A stretch of 6,612 nt of DNA, from NCBI GenBank assembly GCA_030628225.1, contig DAOVRJ010000143.1:1-6612 (forward strand), given 5' to 3'. Below the pieces are notes generated by a model. That model was not told the DNA's origin, ran no database searches, and was given only the letters and a program-made list of their open reading frames with translations. Source of the DNA: Candidatus Zixiibacteriota bacterium (GTDB taxonomy: Bacteria > SM23-81). Shown here piece by piece: positions 1 to 3,978 of the stretch. The position numbers and the translations under genes were made by a program. Position 1 is the stretch's first letter, and the number at the start of each line of letters is the position of its first letter.

Positions 1-108
1 AAAGAGAGCGCGTTGGAGATGTATGAGCGCTGCCGGGCTCTAAAACGCGAATTGGGCTCGTCGGTACCAGAGGCGTTGCTTGACAAGATTAGGGAACTGG
101 GTGGATAA
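1..108 (+). CDS. C-terminal end of a BTAD/TPR-type protein (partial)
   Basis: Frame 1 is open from the window edge to a TAA at 106-108, giving 35 residues; the start lies outside. The peptide contains AL-x-MYERCR-x-LKRELG followed by P-x-A-L and a final helix. This resembles the last helical repeats of bacterial transcriptional activator (BTAD) domains, found in SARP-type and LuxR/TPR regulators, where YxRCRxxLxxELG is typical. In that family the domain is a TPR-like helical module next to the DNA-binding or ATPase part. Only the tail is visible, so the full architecture is unknown and a plain TPR protein is the alternative. The gene ends 30 bp before the left inverted repeat of the AT-rich island and is on the opposite strand to the island genes. 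Confidence 0.6.
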   Translation, partial: KESALEMYERCRALKRELGSSVPEALLDKIRELGG

Positions 109-138
109 TACAAACGACAGGTAACCAGAATTTAAAAT

Positions 139-161
139 GGGAATTATCCCTTTGAAGCAGA
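139..161 (+). repeat. Left terminal inverted repeat of the island
   Basis: This 23-bp sequence starts with the near-palindromic GGGAATTATCCC. It matches the reverse complement of 3173-3195 at 21 of 23 positions, including 15 perfect bases. It contains the stop codon of the small membrane protein gene that reads toward the edge. Confidence 0.7.
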
Positions 162-362
162 TTTAGATTCTTCAACAATTAAAGGAACCCATCGGAAGGG
201 TTCTTGGCCTAAACGCCAAGTTTGCCCCGTCCATTTATTTATTTTTATAGCGCCGCCCGCATCATTAAGTGCCACATAATATCTATTACCCATGTTGGAA
301 AAAATTAGAAAGCCCACAATGAGTCCAATAATTACTCCAAGCATAAAACTTTTCCAATTCAT
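144..362 (-). CDS. Small single-pass membrane protein, unknown function
   Basis: The protein is 72 residues long and I do not recognise a family. Residues about 5-23 form one hydrophobic transmembrane segment (MLGVIIGLIVGFLIF), preceded by a lysine. The rest, about 48 residues, is polar and probably extracytoplasmic. It contains YYVALNDAGG...INKWTGQTWRL and then FRWVPL, a short beta-rich pattern also seen in other small membrane-anchored proteins with TGxxWRL...W(V/I)P motifs. The start is supported by a perfect Shine-Dalgarno GGAGGTGAT (complement of 366-374) placed 3 nt from the ATG measured from its end, or 7 nt measured from GGAGG. The stop codon lies inside the left inverted repeat, so the gene ends exactly at the island edge. 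The nearest upstream minus-strand element is the hairpin leader and short ORF at 410-570. Confidence 0.7.
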   Translation of the reverse strand: MNWKSFMLGVIIGLIVGFLIFSNMGNRYYVALNDAGGAIKINKWTGQTWRLGQEPFRWVPLIVEESKSASKG

Positions 363-484
363 GTTATCACCTCCAGAACGGTACCCCCCGATTCCTGGCT
401 ACGGTCTATCTACATTTTCTGCGGATAGGCTTGGGCGGAGTATGTATATGCGATCTCACGCGCACGCGTTTCTGCCCCCGCTTT

Positions 485-520
485 TCAACCCTTTCGGGTC
501 GACATTTTATACGGGACCAT
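485..520 (-). CDS. Possible 11-codon leader peptide (frame resumes after UGA to 410)
   Basis: An ATG at 518-520 is preceded by an excellent Shine-Dalgarno, AAAGGAGGTGA, with 7 nt between GGAGG and the ATG. It starts the peptide MVPYKMSTRKG and then meets UGA at 485-487. The same frame is open for 24 further codons to a TAG at 410-412. The +1 frame is also open and encodes a very basic stretch rich in Arg and Lys that ends just short of the same place. So this may be a regulatory leader peptide, a short gene broken by one nonsense mutation, or a gene needing recoding at GGU-UGA. The strong ribosome binding site and the hairpin immediately upstream favour something translated. No family is recognised. 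It precedes the 72-residue membrane protein gene by about 120 bp. Confidence 0.35.
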   Translation of the reverse strand: MVPYKMSTRKG

Positions 521-532
521 GATCTCACCTCC

Positions 533-570
533 TTTCAGTTGCGATGTTTGCCCTACCATCACAACTGAAA
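533..570 (-). promoter_or_regulatory. Hairpin upstream of the short ORF's ribosome binding site
   Basis: TTTCAGTTGCGATG (533-546) and CATCACAACTGAAA (557-570) pair over 14 positions with one G-T wobble or mismatch and a 10-nt loop. On the minus strand the hairpin ends at the first bases of the AAAGGAGGTGA ribosome binding site. It could therefore mask or expose translation of the short ORF, or act as a protein-binding operator. There is no T-run after it in either direction, so it is not an ordinary intrinsic terminator. Confidence 0.6.
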
Positions 571-656
571 TTTGGCGAGACAAATAGGGGGGTACCAGCT
601 AATAATTGTCGTAGATCAATGCATTTGAAAGAACAGATTTGTAAATGTCTTGGGAA

Positions 657-1289
657 TTATTGGGTTTGAGTACCGAATTTTTCGGACGCAGCAACTGGAA
701 TCCATCTAATATAGCCTCGTTGATCTCTTGCGCCTTGAAATCTAAATCTTTGTTTGTTTTGAAATGGTTTCCAGTCTAAATGAAGATTGAATAAAAACGA
801 CCATTTGTAACTAATTATAAAGTCAATATCTGCTTCGTCGATTCGTTCTATCCTTTCTATATTTCTTTTTGCCTCAATATTCAATTTGGGAATGAAATAA
901 TCTAATCTTAAGAATTCTGTTGTCTGCTCACCAGCCCTTAAAGTTTGAATATAAACTCCTTCATAAAGAAAAAGTCGATTCTGTATCTTAAGTGGTTTTG
1001 AAATTCCTTCTCTTGCTGTGCCAGTTAAATATCTTATGTAATAGGCCATTTCGATATCATATATTTCAAAGAAACCTTCGTTTTTTACTATAAATGGTGC
1101 AGATAGTGGATTAGAGGAGTGCGTAGCTAATGATGGTGTTATTGACACATTGGATTTCCAACCTAAGAAAATCGCTATTATGCCAATTATTACAGAAAAC
1201 CCAATGATTGTTTTCCATATTAAAGCTAAAACCCTCTGAAATCTTGATCGAGATTTTGACTTGGGTTTGTGCTTTGATCGTTTCGGCAT
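657..1289 (-). CDS. Membrane-anchored protein of unknown function
   Basis: The protein has 210 residues. Residues 1-18 are strongly basic (Lys/Arg/Ser-rich), and about 21-43 form one transmembrane helix, so by the positive-inside rule the rest is outside the cytoplasm. From about residue 47 it reads as a beta-rich domain: SITPSL, then NPLSAPFIVKNEG and IYDIEMAYYIRYL. This pattern is common in membrane-anchored proteins with an immunoglobulin-like or arrestin-like fold, in which a tolerated N-E-G turn is followed by paired strands. The C-terminus has YIRWIPVA, reminiscent of FRWVPL in the small protein at 144-362. The start follows AAAGGAG about 10 nt upstream. The gene begins only 49 bp after the transposase pseudogene on the same strand and may depend on transcription from it. 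No catalytic motif is visible. Base composition is clearly AT-rich compared with the flanking housekeeping genes. Confidence 0.7.
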   Translation of the reverse strand: MPKRSKHKPKSKSRSRFQRVLALIWKTIIGFSVIIGIIAIFLGWKSNVSITPSLATHSSNPLSAPFIVKNEGFFEIYDIEMAYYIRYLTGTAREGISKPLKIQNRLFLYEGVYIQTLRAGEQTTEFLRLDYFIPKLNIEAKRNIERIERIDEADIDFIISYKWSFLFNLHLDWKPFQNKQRFRFQGARDQRGYIRWIPVAASEKFGTQTQ

Positions 1290-1337
1290 TGGTTGGGGTT
1301 CTCCTTTTTTACGTAATCATCTATATTGGAAATATCA

Positions 1338-2196
1338 TTATCTCCCATTTAAACTAAGACCATTTGATAATACTTTCTTATAAACATCATCTTGGAAATT
1401 GTGATTGAATCTAAATGTAAATTCATTCAGATACAAAGGCAAGTATTTTGCCGACATCTTATGATGTGTTCCGATAAATGCACGCTTGAGAATGGACCAG
1501 AAACTTTCAACCCCGTTGGTATAGACTTGATCTCTCACATATTCTAACTGATGATTAATCCTTTTGAGGTTTGTAATCTATGGCAAGCTGGTTATACGAG
1601 GGAAATTCACCGACACAGAGCATTTCGGCGTTATTGTGGACATACTTTCTGATTATGCCACAGACCGTTCTGGCCTTCACGTTGGGAATCAATTGGGCTC
1701 TGAGCTTGCCGTTTCTTTGCCTGACTCCGATGATAATAGCTTTGCTTTTAGCTCCACGTCCACGCTTGCCGTGGGCTTTACCACCCAGGTATGTTTCATC
1801 TGCCTCAACAATGCCCTTGAATTTTTGTATGAAGTCAGAATCTTTCATGGCTCGTCTAATGCGATGCATCATATACCAGGCCGTCTTGTACGTGACTTTC
1901 AAATCCCGTTGTATCTGTTTGGCCGAAATCCCCTTCCTGGCATTGCACAAGAGAAACGTGGCGAGAATCCACTTATTAAGTGGCAAGTGGCTACCGTGGA
2001 AGATCGTACCTGCTGTTACTGAGAACATATACCGACACTTGAGACATTGGAATTTGTGGACGGTTTTGATACGAGAAATGGCACGTGATTTGCAGCGTGG
2101 ACATTCAGGGCCATCGGGAAATCGTAGCCGTTCAAGAAATTCTAAACACGCTTCTTTGGTATTAAATCGTTCTGCAAGTTCGATTAAGGATGTCAT
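1338..2196 (-). pseudogene. IS1595-family (ISXO2-like) transposase, frameshifted and with a lost catalytic Asp
   Basis: Starting at the ATG at 2196 (GAGGGGA ribosome binding site), a zinc ribbon comes first (CPRC and CLKC, residues 32-54). A helix-turn-helix-like stretch follows at about 90-117, then the DDE domain with the first catalytic Asp in VEADETYLGGK (D133). The family's usual TDE motif reads VGE here: GGT at 1609-1611 in place of GAT, so the second catalytic Asp is Gly196. The frame then ends at TAA (1555-1557). The remaining part (YVRDQVYTNGVESFWSILKR, then the EFTFRFNHN region) continues in the +1 frame to 1338. Removing one A from the AAAA run at 1562-1565 would join the parts into about 285 residues, the normal family length. 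A sequencing error could explain the frameshift but not the Asp-to-Gly change as well. Some IS1595 elements carry passenger genes. Clear element ends adjacent to the gene were not found. Confidence 0.88.
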
Positions 2197-2197
2197 T

Positions 2198-2250
2198 TCT
2201 TGGCTCCCCTCTAAAAAGTTTTTCAACTTTTTTCTTGACAGGAGCCAAGA
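2198..2250 (-). promoter_or_regulatory. Inverted repeat sequestering the transposase ribosome binding site
   Basis: TCTTGGCTCC (2198-2207) and GGAGCCAAGA (2241-2250) are perfect 10-bp inverted repeats. A second pair, AAAAAGTT (2213-2220) and AACTTTTT (2225-2232), is nested inside. On the minus-strand transcript the GGGGAGCC that serves as ribosome binding site for the ATG at 2196 lies in the outer stem. Readthrough RNA entering from upstream genes would fold and block translation. This device is known from several IS families, such as IS10 and IS50, for preventing activation by outside transcription. The role here is inferred from structure only. Confidence 0.6.
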
Positions 2251-2263
2251 TTTATGGTATCGT
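2235..2263 (+). promoter_or_regulatory. Possible outward-facing sigma70-type promoter
   Basis: A perfect -35 box TTGACA (2235-2240), a 17-nt spacer and a weak -10 TATCGT (2258-2263) point rightward, antisense to the two tRNAs. The only matching plus-strand terminator is at 2524-2565. The -10 box matches only four of six positions, so the promoter may be weak or a chance match. Confidence 0.35.
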
Positions 2264-2307
2264 TTAAGTAGAGTTGAGTTCTTAGCTCTTTGTCAGGGCT
2301 CAGCGTC

Positions 2308-2346
2308 GGGGAGTTCTGAAAACTTTAGCGAGTGGAAGAACTCCCC
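2308..2346. repeat. 10-bp inverted repeat (stem-loop) downstream of the tRNAs
   Basis: GGGGAGTTCT (2308-2317) and AGAACTCCCC (2337-2346) pair perfectly around a 19-nt loop. On the minus strand the stem begins 15 nt after the 3' end of the second tRNA. No T-run follows the stem in either direction. It may be a processing or stabilising structure at the end of the tRNA transcript, or part of a former element end. Confidence 0.5.
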
Positions 2347-2361
2347 ACAAAAAGAATGTTG

Positions 2362-2436
2362 CGGCCCCGCCGGGATTCGAACCCAGAGTCTCCAACTTAG
2401 CAAGAGTGGCGCATTATCCAGTTATACTACGGGGCC
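2362..2436 (-). tRNA. tRNA-like gene with abnormal anticodon arm (GCT fits best; no class II arm)
   Basis: The 75-nt sequence folds as a tRNA. It has a perfect 7-bp acceptor (GGCCCCG/CGGGGCC), discriminator G, T8-A9, D arm GTAT/ATGC with GG in the loop, 5-nt variable region, and T arm CTGGG-TTCGAAT-CCCGG. The anticodon arm is 18 nt instead of 17: CCACT, then an 8-nt CTTGCTAA, then GTTGG. The stem has a C-T mismatch and a T-G wobble. An alternative fold uses a 7-nt loop with a bulged T. By the rules of T33 and purine 37 the best anticodon is GCT (Ser AGC/AGU), but serine tRNAs normally carry a long variable arm that is missing here. TGC (Ala) would need T37. CCA is not encoded. It may be a pseudo-tRNA, a degenerate passenger copy, or an unusual decoder. 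Confidence 0.7.
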
Positions 2437-2443
2437 AATACAG

Positions 2444-2516
2444 TGCGGCGCAGGGGGATTGAACCCCTCATACCTGATTCAAAGTCAGGTGTCCTATGCC
2501 AATAGACTAGCGCCGC
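2444..2516 (-). tRNA. tRNA-Gln(TTG)
   Basis: This is a 73-nt regular cloverleaf. The acceptor is GCGGCGC/GCGCCGC with discriminator A, and the D stem is GTCT/GGAC with GG in the loop. The anticodon stem CCTGA/TCAGG closes the loop CTTTGAA, giving anticodon TTG, which reads CAA (and CAG by wobble). The variable region has 4 nt, and the T arm is AGGGG-TTCAATC-CCCCT. CCA is not encoded and must be added. It lies 28 nt after the HARE-HTH gene and 7 nt before the second tRNA on the same strand, so all three are probably transcribed together from the promoter at 3016-3044. Confidence 0.93.
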
Positions 2517-2523
2517 AAGATGG

Positions 2524-2565
2524 GAGAAGCCGTAATGCTGCTACATTACGGCTTCTCTTTTTCTT
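2524..2565 (+). terminator. Strong hairpin with T-rich tail on the plus strand
   Basis: GAGAAGCCGTAATG (2524-2537) and CATTACGGCTTCTC (2544-2557) form a perfect 14-bp stem with a 6-nt loop. On the plus strand TTTTTCTTTC follows directly, the form of an intrinsic terminator for rightward transcription. On the minus strand the hairpin overlaps the stop codon of the HARE-HTH gene and lies between that gene and tRNA-Gln. There it has no T-run, so it may let minus-strand readthrough proceed into the tRNAs. Confidence 0.7.
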
Positions 2566-2980
2566 TCTCCCATTCTCTAAGGCCAAAAGTGGCCTTGTAG
2601 TCCTCTGATTTCTTGAACAGGTCTATTCTCTGATATGCCAAAATCGAATACAGTGTGGTATAAAGATTACGCACATTCTCATACGGTTTGTAGCCCTTAT
2701 ATCCACCTTCTATCATTATTTGGGCTATTCTTTTCAACGGCATCGGCTCTTTGTGTTCTAAGAGAATGGTCCTTGCTGCTTGAGCAGCTGTCATGTTTTC
2801 AAAACGGTTGGAGTTTTTGTTCATTAATCCTCGCATTTCCATTTGGGCATCTGATTCGATTTTGAGAAGCCCCTGTAGATATTCAATGGTCTGATTCAAG
2901 GCTCGCAGTTTTTTTCCTAACTCGGCTCGCTCTTTTTTGGCATGAATAAGTGCATCATTTATTGTTGTTGATTTCACCAT
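2546..2980 (-). CDS. Coiled-coil plus HARE-HTH winged-helix protein
   Basis: The protein has 144 residues. Residues about 10-45 have heptad-like charged and leucine-rich sequence (AKKERAELGKKLRALNQTIE) predicted to form a coiled coil. Residues about 64-137 (AAQAARTILLEHKEPMPLKRIAQIMIEGGY..., SILAY, FKKSEDYKATFGLREW) match the pattern of HARE-HTH domains. That winged helix-turn-helix is found in the RNA polymerase delta subunit, HB1/ASXL proteins and some restriction endonucleases, and is thought to bind DNA or link to transcription. No nuclease or other catalytic motif is present, so it is a stand-alone adaptor or regulator. GGAGGTGATGTGAA precedes the ATG, and a consensus promoter lies at 3016-3044. 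It is the first gene of a minus-strand unit that continues into two tRNAs. The exact function is unknown. Confidence 0.72.
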   Translation of the reverse strand: MVKSTTINDALIHAKKERAELGKKLRALNQTIEYLQGLLKIESDAQMEMRGLMNKNSNRFENMTAAQAARTILLEHKEPMPLKRIAQIMIEGGYKGYKPYENVRNLYTTLYSILAYQRIDLFKKSEDYKATFGLREWEKEKEKP

Positions 2981-3015
2981 TTCACATCACCTCCGATTCG
3001 CCTTCTTCACCCCAT

Positions 3016-3044
3016 AATATAATATAGTTGGAGGGGAATGTCAA
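3016..3044 (-). promoter_or_regulatory. Sigma70-type promoter of the HARE-HTH/tRNA unit
   Basis: On the minus strand TTGACA (3044-3039), a 17-nt spacer and TATATT (3021-3016) form a near-consensus promoter. The start site would be about 3009, giving a leader of roughly 28 nt before the ATG at 2980. The rest of 2981-3141 is AT-rich and holds no ORF or RNA gene that I can support. Confidence 0.8.
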
Positions 3045-3141
3045 GTCTTTTATGTTGTGTTTTGAAATAAATGTTTTGTTGAGTTTACTTTTAATAATAA
3101 CACCTGCCATGACTAAAAGCAAGCACTTTTTTAAAAAATAG

Positions 3142-3378
3142 CCGGCCGCTTGGCAGACTCAATTCGGAGCTTTCTGCCCCAAAGGGATAATTCCCTTATC
3201 TAATTGCAAAAACCTCATGACATTGGCCATCGAAATGGGCGCGAATGTGAAAGTTTGCGGGATTTGCGCCCGGGAGCGGGCGTTGAGCCAAAACGAATTG
3301 ATAGAGGGAGCGGCCATTGGGTCCATGCAGGACTTGATTGGATGGATTTTAGATGCGGATAAGGTGGTGAGTTTCTGA
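3142..3378 (+). pseudogene. 3' remnant of a DsrE-family gene
   Basis: The frame is open from the codon after a TAG (3139-3141) to TGA (3376-3378). It lacks a good start with a ribosome binding site; an internal ATG lies at 3217. The encoded sequence IIPLSNCKNLMTLAIEMGAN, VKVCGICARERAL, ELIEGAAIGSMQDLIGW and LDADKVVSF* matches the C-terminal half of DsrE/DsrF-like sulfur-relay proteins. That family pattern is an A-x-E-x-G-V stretch, a C-x-x-C-like segment, LIEG, and a final ADKVLSF. Family members are about 110-120 residues and this covers roughly 60-70, so the N-terminal part is gone. The missing part coincides with the right edge of the AT-rich island, and the inverted repeat 3173-3195 lies within the frame. 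Loss by rearrangement at this edge is the likely cause. Confidence 0.65.
3173..3195 (-). repeat. Right terminal inverted repeat of the island
   Basis: The reverse complement of this sequence matches 139-161 at 21 of 23 positions. AAAGGGATAATTCCC (3181-3195) is the perfect 15-bp part. It coincides with the change from AT-rich to GC-rich DNA and with the broken end of the DsrE reading frame. Confidence 0.7.
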
Positions 3379-3443
3379 GATGCGATACGTAATTCCTGAG
3401 AAAAACCAGAACCAAATTCTCGATCCACAGATGTGAGGAGCTC

Positions 3444-3971
3444 ATGCCGGAACTTCCCGATCTGGAGGTTATTAAGGATTTTCTGGGCAAAGCCATTCGT
3501 GGCGTTCTGATCCAAGAGGTCGAGATAACCGAGCACCTGGTGCTGCGCTGCTCGGCCGACGACTTGATCGACGGACTGGAGGGAAAGGCGTTTTCTGGTG
3601 TTCGCCGGCGGGGCAAGTTTCTCATTTTTGATCTGGCTGAGGATGCCCATCTGGTCTTTCACCTCATGATCGCGGGAAGGCTCCAGTACTGTTCGGGCGG
3701 GGAGAAACCCCTGGCCGGGATATGTCTGCGCCTGAAGCTTTTCCCCGACCACGAGCTACGCTACTATGACCGCAAGCGAATGGGCCGGGTCTACTGGGTC
3801 GGGGAGACGGATTTTTCGTCGATCCCGCAGTTCGCAGAGTTGGGCCCCGAGGCCACAGATCCGGCGGTGGACCTGGAGACCTTCTGCAAACGCATCAGGC
3901 GCCACCCGGGGCTGTCAGCGGTGATGCCGGTGTCTGATAAGAGGTGGTTTGATTCTGAAAAGGAGGATTGA
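3444..3971 (+). pseudogene. Truncated Fpg/MutM-family DNA glycosylase (N-terminal domain only)
   Basis: The 175-residue product starts MPELPDLEV. After Met removal the Pro1 nucleophile and Glu2 of formamidopyrimidine-DNA glycosylases are in place. It continues with RRRGKFLIF (Lys near 57), HLMIAGRL (73-80, family HLGMSGxL) and YYDRKRMG (family DxRRFG), and keeps normal similarity to about RIRRHPG (156). The family then needs about 110 more residues, the helix-two-turn-helix (GIGNxYADE) and usually a C-terminal zinc finger, both used for DNA binding. Here only 19 unrelated residues follow before TGA, and no leftover of the missing part is found in any frame before rnz. So the gene has probably lost its 3' third by deletion; a stand-alone N-terminal domain is possible. 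The start has GAGGAG 3 nt upstream. The tail contains AAAAGGAGG and overlaps the leader of rnz, so both are likely cotranscribed. Confidence 0.75.
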
Positions 3972-3978
3972 GGCGAAG

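Larger units (their letters stand above)
380..596. repeat. 10-bp inverted repeat pair GGTACCCCCC / GGGGGGTACC
   Basis: GGTACCCCCC at 380-389 is matched by its exact reverse complement at 587-596. On both sides an ATT follows after one base inward. The pair encloses 197 bp containing the hairpin at 533-570 and the short ORF at 410-520. The unit may be a small cassette or a remnant of a MITE-like sequence, but a 10-bp match alone could be chance. Confidence 0.35.
139..3195. mobile_element. Putative AT-rich mobile island bounded by 23-bp inverted repeats
   Basis: Both edges carry an inward-reading sequence that begins GGGAATTATCCCTTTG (139-154, and the reverse complement of 3180-3195). It then runs AAGCAGA on the left and GGGCAGA on the right, for 21 of 23 identities. 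Everything inside is AT-rich except a GC-rich patch near 370-520. All inside genes are on the minus strand, while the flanks are GC-richer and carry plus-strand genes. One inside gene is an IS1595-family transposase, and some members of that family are known to carry passenger genes. The right end falls inside the reading frame of a 5'-truncated DsrE gene. Against simple transposition, the 8 bp outside each end do not match, and no 5' DsrE half is seen on the left. It may be an old element, a remnant left by deletion, or two coincidental repeat copies. Confidence 0.4.

Noticed and set aside
485-487. Selenocysteine at the in-frame UGA
   Set aside because: No SECIS-like hairpin was evident just downstream, and no Cys/Sec family is recognisable.
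292-522. Plus-strand 76-codon frame
   Set aside because: It crosses the start of the small membrane protein and the leader region in antisense, with no ribosome binding site. The minus strand explains the signals better.
1555-1570. Programmed frameshift in the transposase
   Set aside because: IS1595-family transposases are normally read in one frame, and the run is only four A. The additional loss of a catalytic Asp points to decay.
1580-2608. Long plus-strand open frame of 342 codons
   Set aside because: It runs antisense through the transposase and both tRNA genes, and its translation has no family pattern. It is a shadow frame.
131-3203. 8-bp target duplication flanking the inverted repeats
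   Set aside because: The flanks TTTAAAAT and TTATCTAA agree at only three positions, as expected by chance in AT-rich DNA.
3380-3436. Tiny plus-strand ORF starting MRYVIPEKNQ between the DsrE remnant and fpg
   Set aside because: Its first residues recall the N-terminus of some DDE transposases, but 18 codons without more similarity cannot support a call.
3159-3752. Minus-strand open frames opposite the DsrE remnant and fpg (also 3215-3625)
   Set aside because: They are antisense to recognisable DsrE and Fpg sequence and have no ribosome binding site or family pattern.
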